Positions 22,555 to 32,878 of a stretch of 64,000 bases of DNA are shown piece by piece. The notes under the pieces were generated by a model. That model ran no database searches, was not told the origin of the DNA, and saw only the letters and a program-made list of their open reading frames with translations. Where the stretch lies: contig QKWP01000265.1 in the NCBI GenBank assembly GCA_003550325.1, positions 1 through 64,000 on the forward strand, written 5' to 3'. How positions within the stretch are numbered: the stretch's first letter is position 1; the number at the start of each line of letters is the position of its first letter. Origin of the DNA: Gigaspora rosea (lineage: Eukaryota; Glomeromycota; Glomeromycetes; Diversisporales; Gigasporaceae). The position numbers and the translations under genes are program-made.

Positions 22555-22885
22555 CTCAAGTTCAAATGAACCCATTTCGGGTTTATTTGCACCCAAACTC
22601 GGGTGCAAATGATCCAATGCGGGTTCATTTGAACCGAGTTTGGTTCGAACCCAATCCGGGTTCAAACGAACTCATTCCAGTTTCATTTGAACCAGGTCAA
22701 AATGAACCTATCCTGTGTTCATTTGAACCAACCCGGGTAAAAATCCGGATTCAGATGGCCCAACCCGAGTTCAAATGCTCACTCAAGTTTTTTTGAACCA
22801 AATTCGGGTTCAACTGAGTTAACCCGGGTTCATTTGAACTCAATTCGGGTTCAAATGAGCAAAATCTGGGTTCATTTGAACCTAA
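22555..22885. repeat. Array of palindromic GGGTTCATTTGAACC units
   Basis: At least ten imperfect units of about 25-30 bp follow each other, each centred on the palindrome GGTTCAAATGAACC or a variant (GGGTTCATTTGAAC, CGGGTTCAAATGA). CCCGGGTT links the units. Frames through the array on both strands are artefacts of the repeat. Confidence 0.75.
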
Positions 22886-23083
22886 TTCAATTTTTAAAAA
22901 AACCTGTAATTTGATTGATCCGTATATATAATGGCCAATCACGTGATGTCTCAAATCCGAAATCTTCTCAAAACCGCTATACAGATTTTGCGAGGGTCGA
23001 ATGTATTTAACTTTGATCAGATTATTATTTTTAAAAATGAGAAGTTTTCATGGCAAAAACTAAATAAAACATACACATCCAGT

Positions 23084-23313
23084 GAACTTATGAAATTAGA
23101 GTATTTCGGATTTTGACAAATATGAAGTACGTCCTTACTATTTTGTTTTTTTGACATTTCTTAATTGTAAATCATAGAGATAACGTCTAACCCATCTTTT
23201 CACGGGAAGAAGGGTTAAACGTTATCTATATGATTTTACAATAAGAAATGTCAAAAAATTAATAGTAAGTGACGCCCTTCATAGTTATCAAAATTCCCTA
23301 ATTTCATAAATTC
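23084..23313. mobile_element. Hairpin MITE (about 230 bp)
   Basis: Nearly the whole stretch folds on itself: TTATGAAATTAGAG, TTTTGACATTTCTTA and GAGATAACGTCTAACCC are mirrored by GGGTTAAACGTTATC, AATAAGAAATGTCAAAA and CCTAATTTCATAAA. The loop is about 17 bases around 23,205. No duplication identified. A second, shorter inverted pair, TTCCTGAATTTCTGAATATT / AATATTCAGGAATT, follows at about 23,330-23,440. Confidence 0.65.
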
Positions 23314-23734
23314 ACCTCAATGATAATTCCTGAATTTCTGAATATTTTTAAATTTCCTGAAGATTTCAGATTTCCTGGTTACAATTTTATACAGAAAAAA
23401 AACTATAACCAAGGAAATTTAAAAATATTCAGGAATTTATGTAGGTTTGTTTTAAATGCTTATTTTTAAAAATAATAATCTGAACATTTGAGTATAATTT
23501 TATTATTATTATTTTTTTTTATAGTGCGATAGATTTATGACAAGGATCTTTTTATTATAACGAAAGTAATTTGTTATACAAGTTAAGAAGTATTTGCCGA
23601 TTTAAGTAACCTAAATTCATCAAGAAAATAGCCCTCTAGATATTTTAAACTCTTTGCTAACTGCATAACTTGCTAAAATATTTTTGATGTAAAAAAGTCA
23701 AAAGATGTAACAAAAAAAAACAACGGTTATTTGC

Positions 23735-23938
23735 TTATAATATAATATAAAAAAGGAAGTCGCTTAAGTTCATAAATTAATGTTTTAATTGCCTTTAAAA
23801 AAGAGTCATATGTCATATGATACCAAAAACAAAAGTTAATTTTCTTGATAATATAATATAAAAAAGGAAATCGCTTAGCTTCATAAATTAATGATTTAAT
23901 TTCCTTTAAAAAAGGGTCATATGTCATATGATAAATTA
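23735..23938. repeat. Direct duplication of about 92 bp, two copies
   Basis: AATATAATATAAAAAAGGAA, CGCTTA…TTCATAAATTAATG and GTCATATGTCATATGATA occur twice, about 114 bp apart. The second copy ends at the 3' end of the Zn-cluster gene. Confidence 0.75.
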
Positions 23939-23949
23939 AGAAACGGATC

Positions 23950-24573
23950 TTAATTAGTGGGATGCTCTCTATTAGGATTGAAATTGGGAGTTACGTAGTT
24001 ATTGTAGTTATTATCATTACTGTATGGTAGGCTTAAATTGTTAAAATGCTTATACTCGAAAGGATATAAACTAAGAGGTACCATAATGGTTTCATGATTA
24101 TAACGCAATAAATGTGAAGGGTTATTAATAAACGCAACATTCTGACTATTTATCGTGGCATTATTAACTCGAATAGGAACGGTAGTTTCTTGGATAATAG
24201 CACCACTATTATATAGTTGTGATATATTAAATTGTTCTTGATTTAAATAATTGAAATATTCTGTTGATGTAGTACGATTATTTTGCTCAGGTAACAACGC
24301 ATCATCTTGCATAAAGTTAAATATTCCATTACACGATCGTTGATTATCATTTACACATGAGCCAGGAACATAATCTTGCTTTTGAATAAATAAAGAAGCA
24401 TCGACTTCCTTCTTTGGTTTCGGACCGCGTTTTTTATTCTGCCCAACAAATTCACAATAAAGATTGCGTTTTATACAGTTTTCACAAGTAACAGCACCAG
24501 AGCATCTAATGTGTCTCTTTTGGCAATTTGTACATGCCTTAGTCATGTTTGTGCGTAGTTTTACAGGAAACAT
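23950..24573 (-). CDS. Zn(II)2Cys6 DNA-binding protein
   Basis: An intact single-exon frame of 207 codons. Residues 14-40 form a fungal binuclear zinc cluster, C-x2-C-x6-C-x5-C-x2-C-x6-C (Cys 14, 17, 24, 30, 33, 40), beginning ACTNCQKRHIRC. A basic linker, KKRGPKPKK (residues 47-55), follows, usable as nuclear signal and minor DNA contact. The rest is Asn/Tyr-rich and low in structure, with no fungal-specific transcription-factor middle domain, so the protein is much shorter than classical Gal4-type regulators. The family binds DNA as transcription factors; the target is unknown. The start may be Met1 or Met10 (MTKACTNC), and homologues commonly begin close to the cluster. It lies alone among transposons. 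I am confident of the domain, less so of the exact start and of expression. Confidence 0.88.
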   Translation of the reverse strand: MFPVKLRTNMTKACTNCQKRHIRCSGAVTCENCIKRNLYCEFVGQNKKRGPKPKKEVDASLFIQKQDYVPGSCVNDNQRSCNGIFNFMQDDALLPEQNNRTTSTEYFNYLNQEQFNISQLYNSGAIIQETTVPIRVNNATINSQNVAFINNPSHLLRYNHETIMVPLSLYPFEYKHFNNLSLPYSNDNNYNNYVTPNFNPNREHPTN

Positions 24574-24589
24574 TTACTTAAAAAAAAAA

Positions 24590-25207
24590 AAGTATGACGA
24601 TAAACGTTTTAAAATTATGCGTAATAAAAAAGTAATATAACCTTACACGTGAAGAGAAAAGTTGCGATTAAAAGGTTAGCATTAGCAGATACAGCAAAAT
24701 TGTCTGCTATTTTAAAAATTAATAGAGACAATTAAAGGTTTATGATAAAAAAATGACAAGGTTGCAAACTTGCAATGACTGCATAAATGTTTTAATTTTA
24801 ATAAGAACTCCCTCAGTAAATATAAAAAATAAAGTAAAAAGAAGGTAAAGACCGTTTTTATTCAGTGATATGAAAAAAAACGAGGCAGAACACTTTAAGA
24901 GGGAAAACTGATCAATTGTTGAAATCTATGATAAAAGGAAGGACATTTATTAAAGGAGGTGTCTATTTATAATTAATTCACGATTACTAATTAGTCCAAA
25001 AAATAAATTTCCAATGTAGTTTTCTTATTATTAATCAAGTAAATCATGTAAAGAATGCCAGAATGGAAAATTGAAAGCAAAAAGATGAATGTATATATTA
25101 TACATGTCATAATCCATTTTAAATGATTCCGAAAATAATTTAGTGTAATTTTATCGATTTAGCCAGAATTAGTCGATTTTCAAAATTGACAGTCGATTAT
25201 ATAAATC
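24590..25207. other. Upstream region of the Zn-cluster gene
   Basis: AT-rich, with no repeat or frame that I can support. It would contain the promoter of the minus-strand gene ending at 23,950; no specific element was recognised. Confidence 0.4.
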
Positions 25208-25376
25208 TTAGGGACGTGTCAAATATTAGCTGAGATCAGTTTACTATAGAGCCCACCCCCCTCCTCCCCTCCTGAGAAATTTAGTTATTCTGATTGGTTA
25301 TATGTGTATATTTAGACCTGAGATGTTGTCTACCTCCCCCCTACCCTACGATATCAGCTGATATCTGACACTTCCC
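25208..25376. mobile_element. Small TIR element (about 170 bp)
   Basis: TTAGGGACGTGTCAAATATT with AGCTGA on the left is inverted on the right as TCAGCTGATATCTGACACTT with CCCTTA. The TAGGG-type end fits the hAT-type MITEs of the window. The C-rich CCCACCCCCCTCCTCCCCTCC and its partner CTACCTCCCCCCTACCC lie inside. No clear duplication. Confidence 0.55.
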
Positions 25377-25389
25377 TTACCATTATGAA

Positions 25390-26158
25390 TATTGTTACTG
25401 CATAGATTAAAAGGTCCGGAGTTTAGAAGCAAATATTTATCAAACAAAACTTATAAAACGATTAAATTGTACGGTAGAGGATCTGTTGAAACTAGAAAAA
25501 TTTCAAATGCATACACGTTCCTCGTTTATGGTATCTGGTATGCAATTTAAGCAAAGGAGCTGTTCAATACTACAGCACTAATAAATTCTTGCGTGTAGAA
25601 TAGTAACTGGTAAAAAGAAAATCTTTAATCAGTGTTATTTGTGCCGGTGATACAACCCAAAAAAGGAAATTTAATTTTGTAAATAAACAAAGACCTAAGG
25701 GTAAGCGTGTATGTAGATCATTTTTCATATGATCTACATGGTATATTGGATTTTTATATAGTAAATAAAAAAATGCTTCTAAATAAATCCTTTTATTATA
25801 ATACATATAATAAAATTTTTGTGGGACATTATTAGGTTTGTTTGATTCTATTGGCTAAATCGTATGATTTTTCATTGTCACGGGCTAAAAGTGATATTTC
25901 CGAATTTGGCGCAGTAATATCCGAAGATCATTAAATTAAGGCTTCGCAACGATCGACCTCTAGAACTTTCGACCATCACTATGGGCTTAGGGATCGTCGA
26001 TAGTGTTCCAGTGGAAATGACACGTATGCAAGTGAGGAACATTCGGAGAACATTCCCCCATTCCCATCCCATTCCAGGTAGTTTCAAGAACAGTGAAGCC
26101 AGTGATATCTTCATGATCATCACTTCACATTATTAATAATTCGGCCTAAGTTAGGGTT
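25390..26158. other. No supported gene
   Basis: Two minus-strand frames of 78 and 81 codons (25,570-25,806 and 25,878-26,123) have no recognisable domain. The second overlaps a block (about 26,081-26,130) that recurs inverted at about 26,513-26,563 (TGATGATCA…TGTTCTTGAA). A MITE has thus landed between the two arms of an older inverted structure. Confidence 0.4.
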
Positions 26159-26167
26159 AGTGTTAGG

Positions 26168-26440
26168 GTGGTCGTTTAAAGCCTGGCACCTTACGAAATT
26201 ACCCGATATATAACCCGGATCAGTCCGAACAAAACAAAGCGAGACGGCAAAGACAAAAACACGAAATATATAAAAAACGGCTATCTAAACCAGTCTTGGT
26301 TGACTAAGCAAAGTGTTGGAAATACGATTTTACTATATAGAAACTACTCTTCCTAACCCAATCCTAACCCTAACCCTAATATTAATTAAAAATCGGAAAA
26401 ATCGGGTAATTTCACAAGGTGCCAGGCTTTAAACGTCCCC
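26168..26440. mobile_element. Mutator-like MITE, copy 2, perfect 9-bp duplication
   Basis: GTGGTCGTTTAAAGCCTGGC on the left, inverted on the right as GCCAGGCTTTAAACGTCCCC. AGTGTTAGG is repeated exactly at 26,159-26,167 and 26,441-26,449. The interior shares CCGAACAAAACAAAGCGAGA, TCTAAACCAGTCTTGGTT and AAGTGTTGGAAATACGATTT with copy 1. It contains two to three CCTAA units, which must not be mistaken for telomeric DNA. Nine-bp duplications are the mark of Mutator-like transposases. Confidence 0.88.
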
Positions 26441-26734
26441 AGTGTTAGGTTAGGTGATAATATAGGTTAGGTCAATTTTGTTAGTGCTAGTAAACAAATG
26501 ACGTAATTGCATGATTTCACGTGATGTGATGATCACTGGGTTCCTGTTCTTGAAGTGTCCCTTTGCCACGTAACAACATGTAAATCAAACACCTATAGAT
26601 TTCCACAAAAACATTAATCAATGAGTTTACCCCTAACGTGACTTCACCCTAATCTCACCTAACCCTAAAGAGTTTCATTGGGTCTTATTGGATAAAAATC
26701 ACGGGGGTAAAATTTTTATGGGAGTTTAGAGTGA

Positions 26735-27541
26735 CTAGGATTTGCGGCATAATATGCGCATAATTTACGACTTTTTCTATATAATCCGCTCACTTACATG
26801 CAGCATGTGAACAAAAATTGATTGGTTAAATGAATAAACCGGTTTGTCCATGTGACTGTAATCACCTGCCAATAAAAAAGTGGTCCGGGGTGTGGTATGG
26901 GTTGGTGTCGGGAATACACGAAATGGCACGGTCGGAGTGATATGTACAGACCGTTGAACAGAATGTCACGGTAAAAAGTGGTACGGAAATTACGATAGGA
27001 TGGCACGTTATGTCACGTCATACATAATGGCACCTTCATTTCACGGAATGATACGTGTCAAAGGTGGTACGTGTTGGTTCGTTTCACAAAGAGCGAAGAT
27101 CAATATACGATTTTTTTAAAAAAAATTGCATAATTTCGCTAATGAAACTGCTCTGGATGTCTTAACAAAAAAAATCCTCACAAAATTTTGGTACATGCGC
27201 AGTTGGTTTGTTCATATTATATTGATGTATTTTTTTTATCACAGTGGTATAGCACGTTAATTACCGTGCCAAAACCCGTGCCATTTGGACTAGTAAAGTG
27301 TTGCAAAACCCGAGTCACTAATGGTCCAATTTGTACGGGTATACGGTCCACCACGGGCCAAAAATCCATGCCAATCCTCTTACGTACATGATCCGGGTTT
27401 AATCCGTGCCACCAAAACCCGCGTCATTTCGCCTCCAACCCAGGTACATTTTCTTAAAGGGCTGACTTGCCATGCTTTTTGAATTTTTATTGGCTAATAA
27501 CTCAAAATTTGCATAATTTGGCTAAATTCGCAGGACACCCA
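26735..27541. mobile_element. Degraded relative of the 14.65-kb hAT-type element
   Basis: The left part TGACTAGGATTTGCGGCATA plus ATATGCGCATAATTT matches the left end of the 14,648 element except for a gap in GTGTCC. The right part CATAATTTGGCTAAATTCGC and AGGACACCC is its inverted counterpart. The interior differs and consists of repeats around GGCACGG/TGGTACG/CCGTGCC and AACCCGTGCCA. No convincing duplication; short frames are artefacts. Confidence 0.5.
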
Positions 27542-27784
27542 TGTAAATCATATGACAAAGTTGATCTACAATCGATTTTATATTTTGTACACCCTACTGT
27601 CACAATAAATTGTGACATTAGAAGATTCGAACTTTCCGAGTAGTTTACCCCTCTTATAAATAGATCTTCTCTTTAGTATAGATAACTTCATTTCTATTTT
27701 TGTATAATTCATTAAATGTTAGTCAAAATTCGTGTAAACTTGATGATTGACATATAATCACCCCTTTTTTGTAAAATCTTCATA

Positions 27785-27935
27785 ACACGTTAACGTGTTA
27801 GCACGTATGCGCGTTAAGGGGCGCGGAGTATAAACATTCTCAGTAGCACGTCAACGTGCTAGGCTTAGTGTATCATCACGTAGCGTGTTAAACAACACGC
27901 TAACGTGCCAAACAACACATTAACGCGTTGTATAT
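27785..27935. repeat. Cluster of ACGTTAACGT-type palindromes
   Basis: AACACGTTAACGTGTTAGCA, CGTATGCGCGTTAAG, AGCACGTCAACGTGCTAG, CACGTAGCGTG, AACACGCTAACGTG and ACATTAACGCGTTGT follow each other in 150 bp. All are variants of the palindrome CACGTTAACGTG. The cluster is CpG-rich against an AT-rich background. TATAAA-like AT sequence follows, but no gene start is seen. Confidence 0.65.
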
Positions 27936-28226
27936 TAAATTCAAATGTATATAAACGGATGAATTTGACTTCAATAAGGAGAGAATCGACCACGATCCAA
28001 CACTAATACAATACAATACAATAGAAGACAAGTAGAGAAGTTCCCTTCGATTTTACTTACCTTTTATTGTTTCACCTATTTTTTTTAACTTTCCAAAGAA
28101 AAACAAAGGAAGTAAGCTAGTGTAGTGCTGAAAAAAAAACGGGTTAAACATTAGATTTTCTTGGAGCTGAGACTAAAATTTAGTTAGGACTAAAATGCCT
28201 ATTCACCAAGTTTCGTAGAGATAACT

Positions 28227-28231
<5 letters not shown>

Positions 28232-28292
<61 letters not shown>
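28232..28292. repeat. Poly-T tract (about 61 bases)
   Basis: An unbroken T run just downstream, in the minus-strand sense, of the hAT transposase relic. On the minus strand it reads as poly-A, as after a retroposed or A-tailed transcript, but it may be a plain homopolymer. Confidence 0.7.
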
Positions 28293-28297
<5 letters not shown>

Positions 28298-28348
28298 GTA
28301 TGCTCTTTCTAATTTAATGCATAACTATAAATTTAATTATCGTCATCT

Positions 28349-28790
28349 TCAAACCAAACCATCAATCTCAATTTCTTTTTGATTTCTCAACTTCTGATAG
28401 ACTGCAACAAGCTTTTTTACCCGTTCATTATCTAGACGTGCACTATGTTTATTATGAATAAACCCAAAGTTAGACCAGCAACGTTCTGTTGCGGCCGAAG
28501 AAGCAACCAGCAACGTTCTACTGCGGCCGAAGAAGCGACCAGCAACGTTCTGCTGCGGCCGAAGAAGCTTGAACAGAAAAAACCTTGCAGGCAAATTCAA
28601 CCACGAAAGGAAATTTACTTGAAAAATTCGAAGTTTTTTTCATCTATATAAGTGAACGACTAAACCACAAAGTCTCCTCACAGTAGTTACACTTTTGGCA
28701 AGGTGTAGTTCGACCAAGTTTGTCAGTTTCAGTAACTTTTGTAAAGTTTAAGCGAATTTCTTTAATGGAGGTCTCCCACGGAGCATGATT
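28349..28790 (-). pseudogene. hAT transposase relic, internally deleted
   Basis: The C-terminal part reads SSAATERCWSNFGFIHNKHS, then ARLDNERVKKLVAVYQKLR, which is the hAT-family dimerisation domain (the Ser-Glu-Arg…Trp-Ser-x-Phe-Gly…His-x-Lys…Leu pattern). Only about 80 codons upstream, in another frame, the reading GRTTPCQKCNYC preceded by KVTETDKL could be the N-terminal BED-type zinc finger. The catalytic region between the two would then be missing, as in a Ds-like internal deletion derivative. Next to the dimerisation domain a 32-bp unit is present three times (28,476-28,571), which shifts the frame. The BED call is tentative; the C-terminal call is strong. Confidence 0.75.
28476..28571. 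repeat. 32-bp unit, three tandem copies
   Basis: CAGCAACGTTCTGTTGCGGC followed by CGAAGAAGCAAC, starting at 28,476, 28,508 and 28,540 with two or three differences per copy. It duplicates the part of the hAT relic that encodes the SSAATERCW stretch. Since 32 is not divisible by three, it destroys the frame. Unusually GC-rich for the window. Confidence 0.85.
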
Positions 28791-28799
28791 GTTTATAAT

Positions 28800-29850
28800 T
28801 TTATATTTTAAAAAGAGATAACGATGAAGTTGTATTTTGACGAAATTAGTTAAATAAATAAATACTATCCATTGTTAAGTATTATGATTACGTCTGATCA
28901 TTAAAAACATTTTTTAATTCGATTTCTAACATTACGGTTTAAAGCACTTACAATCCCTAGTGCAGAATATATGTATAAAAAAATGAAAAATTTTCTAAAT
29001 AATTACTCGATAATTCTTCCTATTTGCGGACTAAACTTTTACTTTATTAACTCCGTTAATATTTTATTTAACTCAATGAATTATTAACGATGATGAAGTT
29101 ATTAACTATTAATAATATTACCGTTAATAATGCATTATGAATTTTTTTATTATTAATCAATCAAAAACTCAAAGAGATCTTTTCACTAGCTGTACGATAT
29201 TTTTATTTCTAAAAAAATAATGATAATAAAAAATAAATAAATAATTTTCGATTCCAAATGCATAATGACAGATTCAAAGTACCAAAACAGGTTAGTAACA
29301 ATTAGCGTTAGTGTAAGCGGAAAAATAATAAGAACCTTTGTTATAAAGTAAACCAATAATTAGGGTTGATAGTCTGATCTGAGTGCTGCCAAGGAAAAAT
29401 CTTGATCCTTATTAGATGATGAATTACAGATTTTCTCCTGACAGCACTCATATTATACATAGTAGAATTTTCCTTAAGGGGATAACAAAAAAAAAAAAAA
29501 TTAGTTAGGATTAGATTGGGTTACATATTTATATGTAAAAGTTGGATGCAGAAAATTGTTATGTTTGAAGCCTAGATGTCCTAACTTCATGTGCCTGAAA
29601 TCGCACTTGACTGAAATTAGCTCCCAAATTAGATCATCTTGCATGTGTTGGCTAGTAATTTTATGCAAGTGTAACTTTACGTGCCTAAAATTGCAACTTC
29701 AGACATCTAAATTTAGTCTGGTTCAAATACCGAAATATACGTGTTTGGTAATATGTAACTGACAAAATAAGATATTTATTAACGTTAATGATCAAAACCA
29801 TTTTGCCAATCTATTTACAAATATACATAATATTCAAAAAAGTATATATA
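28800..29850. other. No gene; short inverted pair near 29,380
   Basis: AT-rich. GAGTGCTGCCA at about 29,379 and TGACAGCACTC at about 29,438 are inverted to each other and may mark a small MITE. A 68-codon plus-strand frame at 29,556-29,762 is unsupported. The 3' end and probable poly-A site of the bestrophin-like gene lie at the right edge. Confidence 0.4.
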
Positions 29851-31208
29851 TTAACGCATATCGATATGCTCTTCTATATGTTCTTCATCACCACATTCTG
29901 ATGTACTATCAAAAGTGCTAATACCAGAAGGTTCAGAATCCGTAATTATATCATCATAAGATGGTTGATGTGTTTGATCATATAACCATTTTTCAATTTT
30001 TGGTCTTGAACATATTGTAATCGTTTCAAATTCTATTTTAATAACGCTACATAAAAAAAAAAAAAAAAAGAAAAAAAAAAAAAAATATTATTTATTCTAT
30101 ATGTATTGGATCAGAAATTACTTAATTGTAATCTTACTTGCAAAGATCGTCCAAGTCCAAATCATTATCATCGTAGCCAAACGGATTCTCGATTTCTTCA
30201 CCGATTGTTTCGATGCCAAATAAAATAAAGGATACAATTAACACCAAAGGAATAGTGACATAATGAATCATAGAAACCAATTGAAATGGTAAGCTAACAC
30301 AGTAAACCCAAACTGTTTGCGATAAATGAATTGCATAAGCCAAAGGAATTGGTGTTCCCAAAATTCTTTCAAATCCAGATAAAGAATCGATAAGTGCGTT
30401 CAAATTTAAATGTAAAATTTTAGCTGTTGAACTATTAAAATTTTTTTTTGTAAATTGCTCTTCAACGTATGAGGTAAGATAAAGTGTTATTGTTAATGGT
30501 AAATTAAAATTAGGTGGTGGTGGTTCCTTATGCTTAAATATCTTGTTTTTGATCCATTTAAAAACTTTTGATCTTAAATTCCGTTTTTCTTTTCTTTCTT
30601 TCTCAATAACTTTTGCTTCTTGTATAGCTAATAACTCAAAATCCGAGATAGTAGTATTGATATTTGAAATAAAAGGTATAAGATCATCACATTCAGTTCC
30701 TTCTTCACGAAGGTAATGCTTCGTGGAAAATGCGAAACTTACAAGAAGGTTGATTGCTGCCTTCTGTTCTTGTAAATCTTTGGGAGTTTTAGGATCAAGA
30801 TCTATCAAGATATGCCGTAGTATGCCTCTGATGGCAACTATCATTTTTGACCAAAGACGTCTCCCCTCATCATATCTAACGTGATGATACTTTTTTAGAT
30901 AACAACCATCAATAACTCAACAACAGTTTTTTAAAAAAAAAAAATTAAAAAATTTCTACTTGCCTATCATAGGCAGTATTCGTTCTATAAGTTAATAACA
31001 AGCCAACTACAATGCTGAACACAGGAGTTAAAGTTGCGGGAACACTTATGTTGATCTTATAATGTTCGTAAAGTAAACATACAATTCCAGAAATAATAGT
31101 TGTGATAAGTGTTGATGGAAGAACACTTAAAATAACAGATCCATCCCACCTAAGGATATATGGCCTATATTTTGCATATGGATCATATGGTCTACGATGT
31201 TGTCGCAT
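29851..31208 (-). CDS. Bestrophin-like (UPF0187) membrane protein, three exons
   Basis: Exons 31,208-30,964 (245 nt), 30,875-30,138 (738 nt) and 30,046-29,851 (196 nt) join without a stop to 392 codons. Conserved blocks of the bestrophin/RFP-TM family are in order: YRPYILRWDGSVI with a first membrane segment (about residues 17-50), a second segment ending TYRTNTAYDRYDEGRRLW (about 55-90, created by the first splice), RILGTPIPLAYAIHL (about 252-266), two C-terminal membrane segments (about 262-305), then EEIENPFGYDDNDLDLDDLC, the acidic loop that binds Ca2+ in animal bestrophins. Fungal and bacterial relatives are chloride or small-anion channels; that role here is inferred. Intron 1 (88 nt) is GCAAGT…TTAG, a GC-AG intron. 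Intron 2 (91 nt) is GTAAGA…GTAG with a long T tract. Without intron 2 the protein would stop right after DDLCK; exon 3 adds VIKIEFETI and an acidic tail. A charged, proline-containing loop (about 170-205) is variable. The gene looks intact. Confidence 0.9.
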
Positions 31209-32076
31209 TCCTTGTTTAAAGATTACTGAGAAAATTAAATTTTTAAAATTTATTTTATGAAGCTTTATAAAGCGAATGCAAATTTAACCTTAAAACTTAT
31301 ATAAGGTATATCTAATTATATTCATCAATGTCATAAATTACATAATTGGTTTAAATATACATTGTTTTTGTTTATGTACGCCTTTTTACTTCAGTCTCAA
31401 AAAAAAAAGCATCATATACATCTTAAACGGTTTCCAAATTCGATTAGTATTAGAATTTTAAGAGAATGAAATTTAGTTAGGATTAGGGTTACCTTTATGA
31501 CGCAATTATAAGATTTTTATATAAATATATCAAGAGCGCAATTAATGCTGAATGTAGATCATATATTAGTTTTAGCCGACCCACGTAATTTCAGTAATAC
31601 CATTTTAAACGAAGATCATACTCTCACGCATTCATATGAGCGGGCTAATTTCTAGCACTAATCGAATTTAGAAACCTTTTTTTGTCATAGGAGGAAGATC
31701 ATTTGATTGGTTAATAAATTTTATTTTTCATTATTTATAAAGTTTAAAGAAAAAAGAAATCAGCGCATAATAAAACAAAAGAACTATATAGAAAGCTTAA
31801 CTGGTTATACTGTGGGACTCTATCCGTTTAAAAAAGTTAAATCTAATAAAACTTTTCAGAAGAAGTTACTATTAAGCTAGCCAATAAAACTTTTTTTTAT
31901 TCAATCTTCTCTATGACGTTTAAGGCGCATGATTGTTTACTTAAAATTGTAATTTCTGTAATATCAAAACGCCGATCATCAATTTTTTAGGGGAACCTAG
32001 TTTATTTGTGAGTGTCCCTTGTGATTTGACCCGGGTGAGTCGGGTAACCGGGTCAAGTTATAGCAACCCAGCTGGG
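31209..32076. other. Upstream region of the bestrophin-like gene; no other gene
   Basis: AT-rich, with no frame or repeat that I can support. The promoter of the minus-strand bestrophin-like gene should lie in the first few hundred bases. Near 32,010-32,076 a GGGTGAGTCGGGTAACCGGG block precedes the next element. Confidence 0.4.
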
Positions 32077-32217
32077 CAGGGACAGTGAAAATTACCGATT
32101 TACATATATATATGTATATATGTTGTACACGGAATCTGGCCTAATCCTACCTAACCCTAAAGTCAAATTCTGCTACAAAATTCTTATCTGGGGCAGCCCG
32201 ATCATATATATATAAAT

Positions 32218-32495
32218 TAGTGATTTGAACCGGTTGGGCTATAATCGGTTAACCGACCCGAATCGAATAAATTTCGGGTAGCCGGTCGAGTAAATGCTTA
32301 ATCAGTTGACCGTTGACAAAATGTAAATGACATCATATACGAGCAAAGGTCCCGAAAAGTTCCGAAAAGAAAATGAATGAACATAGTAGACGAGTCAAAT
32401 ATTTGAGTAAAGGTCCGAGAATTCCCGAAAGTAATCTTAATCGGTTGACAAATATTTCGGTTCGGTTTGGAAAATTTTCTCGGTTCAAATCACTG
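32218..32495. mobile_element. Nested hAT-type MITE (278 bp)
   Basis: TAGTGATTTGAACCGG on the left, inverted as CGGTTCAAATCACTG on the right. Flanks ATATAAAT and ATATTTTT agree in 5 of 8. The interior repeats GGTTAACCGACCCG-like and GGTTGACCG motifs. A 65-codon frame inside is not believed. Confidence 0.6.
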
Positions 32496-32733
32496 ATATT
32501 TTTATAATTGTTCTGTCGTGTAACATACATAATTTTTAGCTAGAATTACGGAATTATACAGTTAGATGTCGAGTAGCATTATGCAGTTGCAGCCAGAATT
32601 ATGATATTACTGCCGGAAAAAATTAAAAAAAAATTAGATTAGCTTTAAAAAGGCCAGGTTGTCAGATCGGCTTTATCATAATTATTTTTTATTATTGTCG
32701 TAAAAATCAATTGTTAACATGTCTCTTTATATA

Positions 32734-32878
32734 GTCAGACCTCTAAGTACACCCTCCGTTATATAAAAATTTTTCTAAATATACAGCGCGACTTGGTCCC
32801 CACTTATAAATGCGCACCCGCACATTTTTGCTTTTTTTTACTATAGCCCTGAGTGGGATGCACTTAGGGATGCTTGAC
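32734..32878. mobile_element. Nested pogo-like MITE
   Basis: GTCAGACCTCTAAGTACACC on the left and GGATGCACTTAGGGATGCTT plus GACC on the right are inverted. The GCACATTTTTGCTTTTTTTT and ACTATAGCCC interior is shared with the 34,230-34,420 element, so both belong to one family. Confidence 0.55.

Noticed and set aside
22566..22954. Proline/glutamate-rich frames on both strands as genes
   Set aside because: The palindromic array is free of stops on both strands by its motif; no domain.
28445..28651. Plus-strand 68-codon frame
   Set aside because: It is the antisense shadow of the hAT dimerisation domain and its 32-bp repeats.
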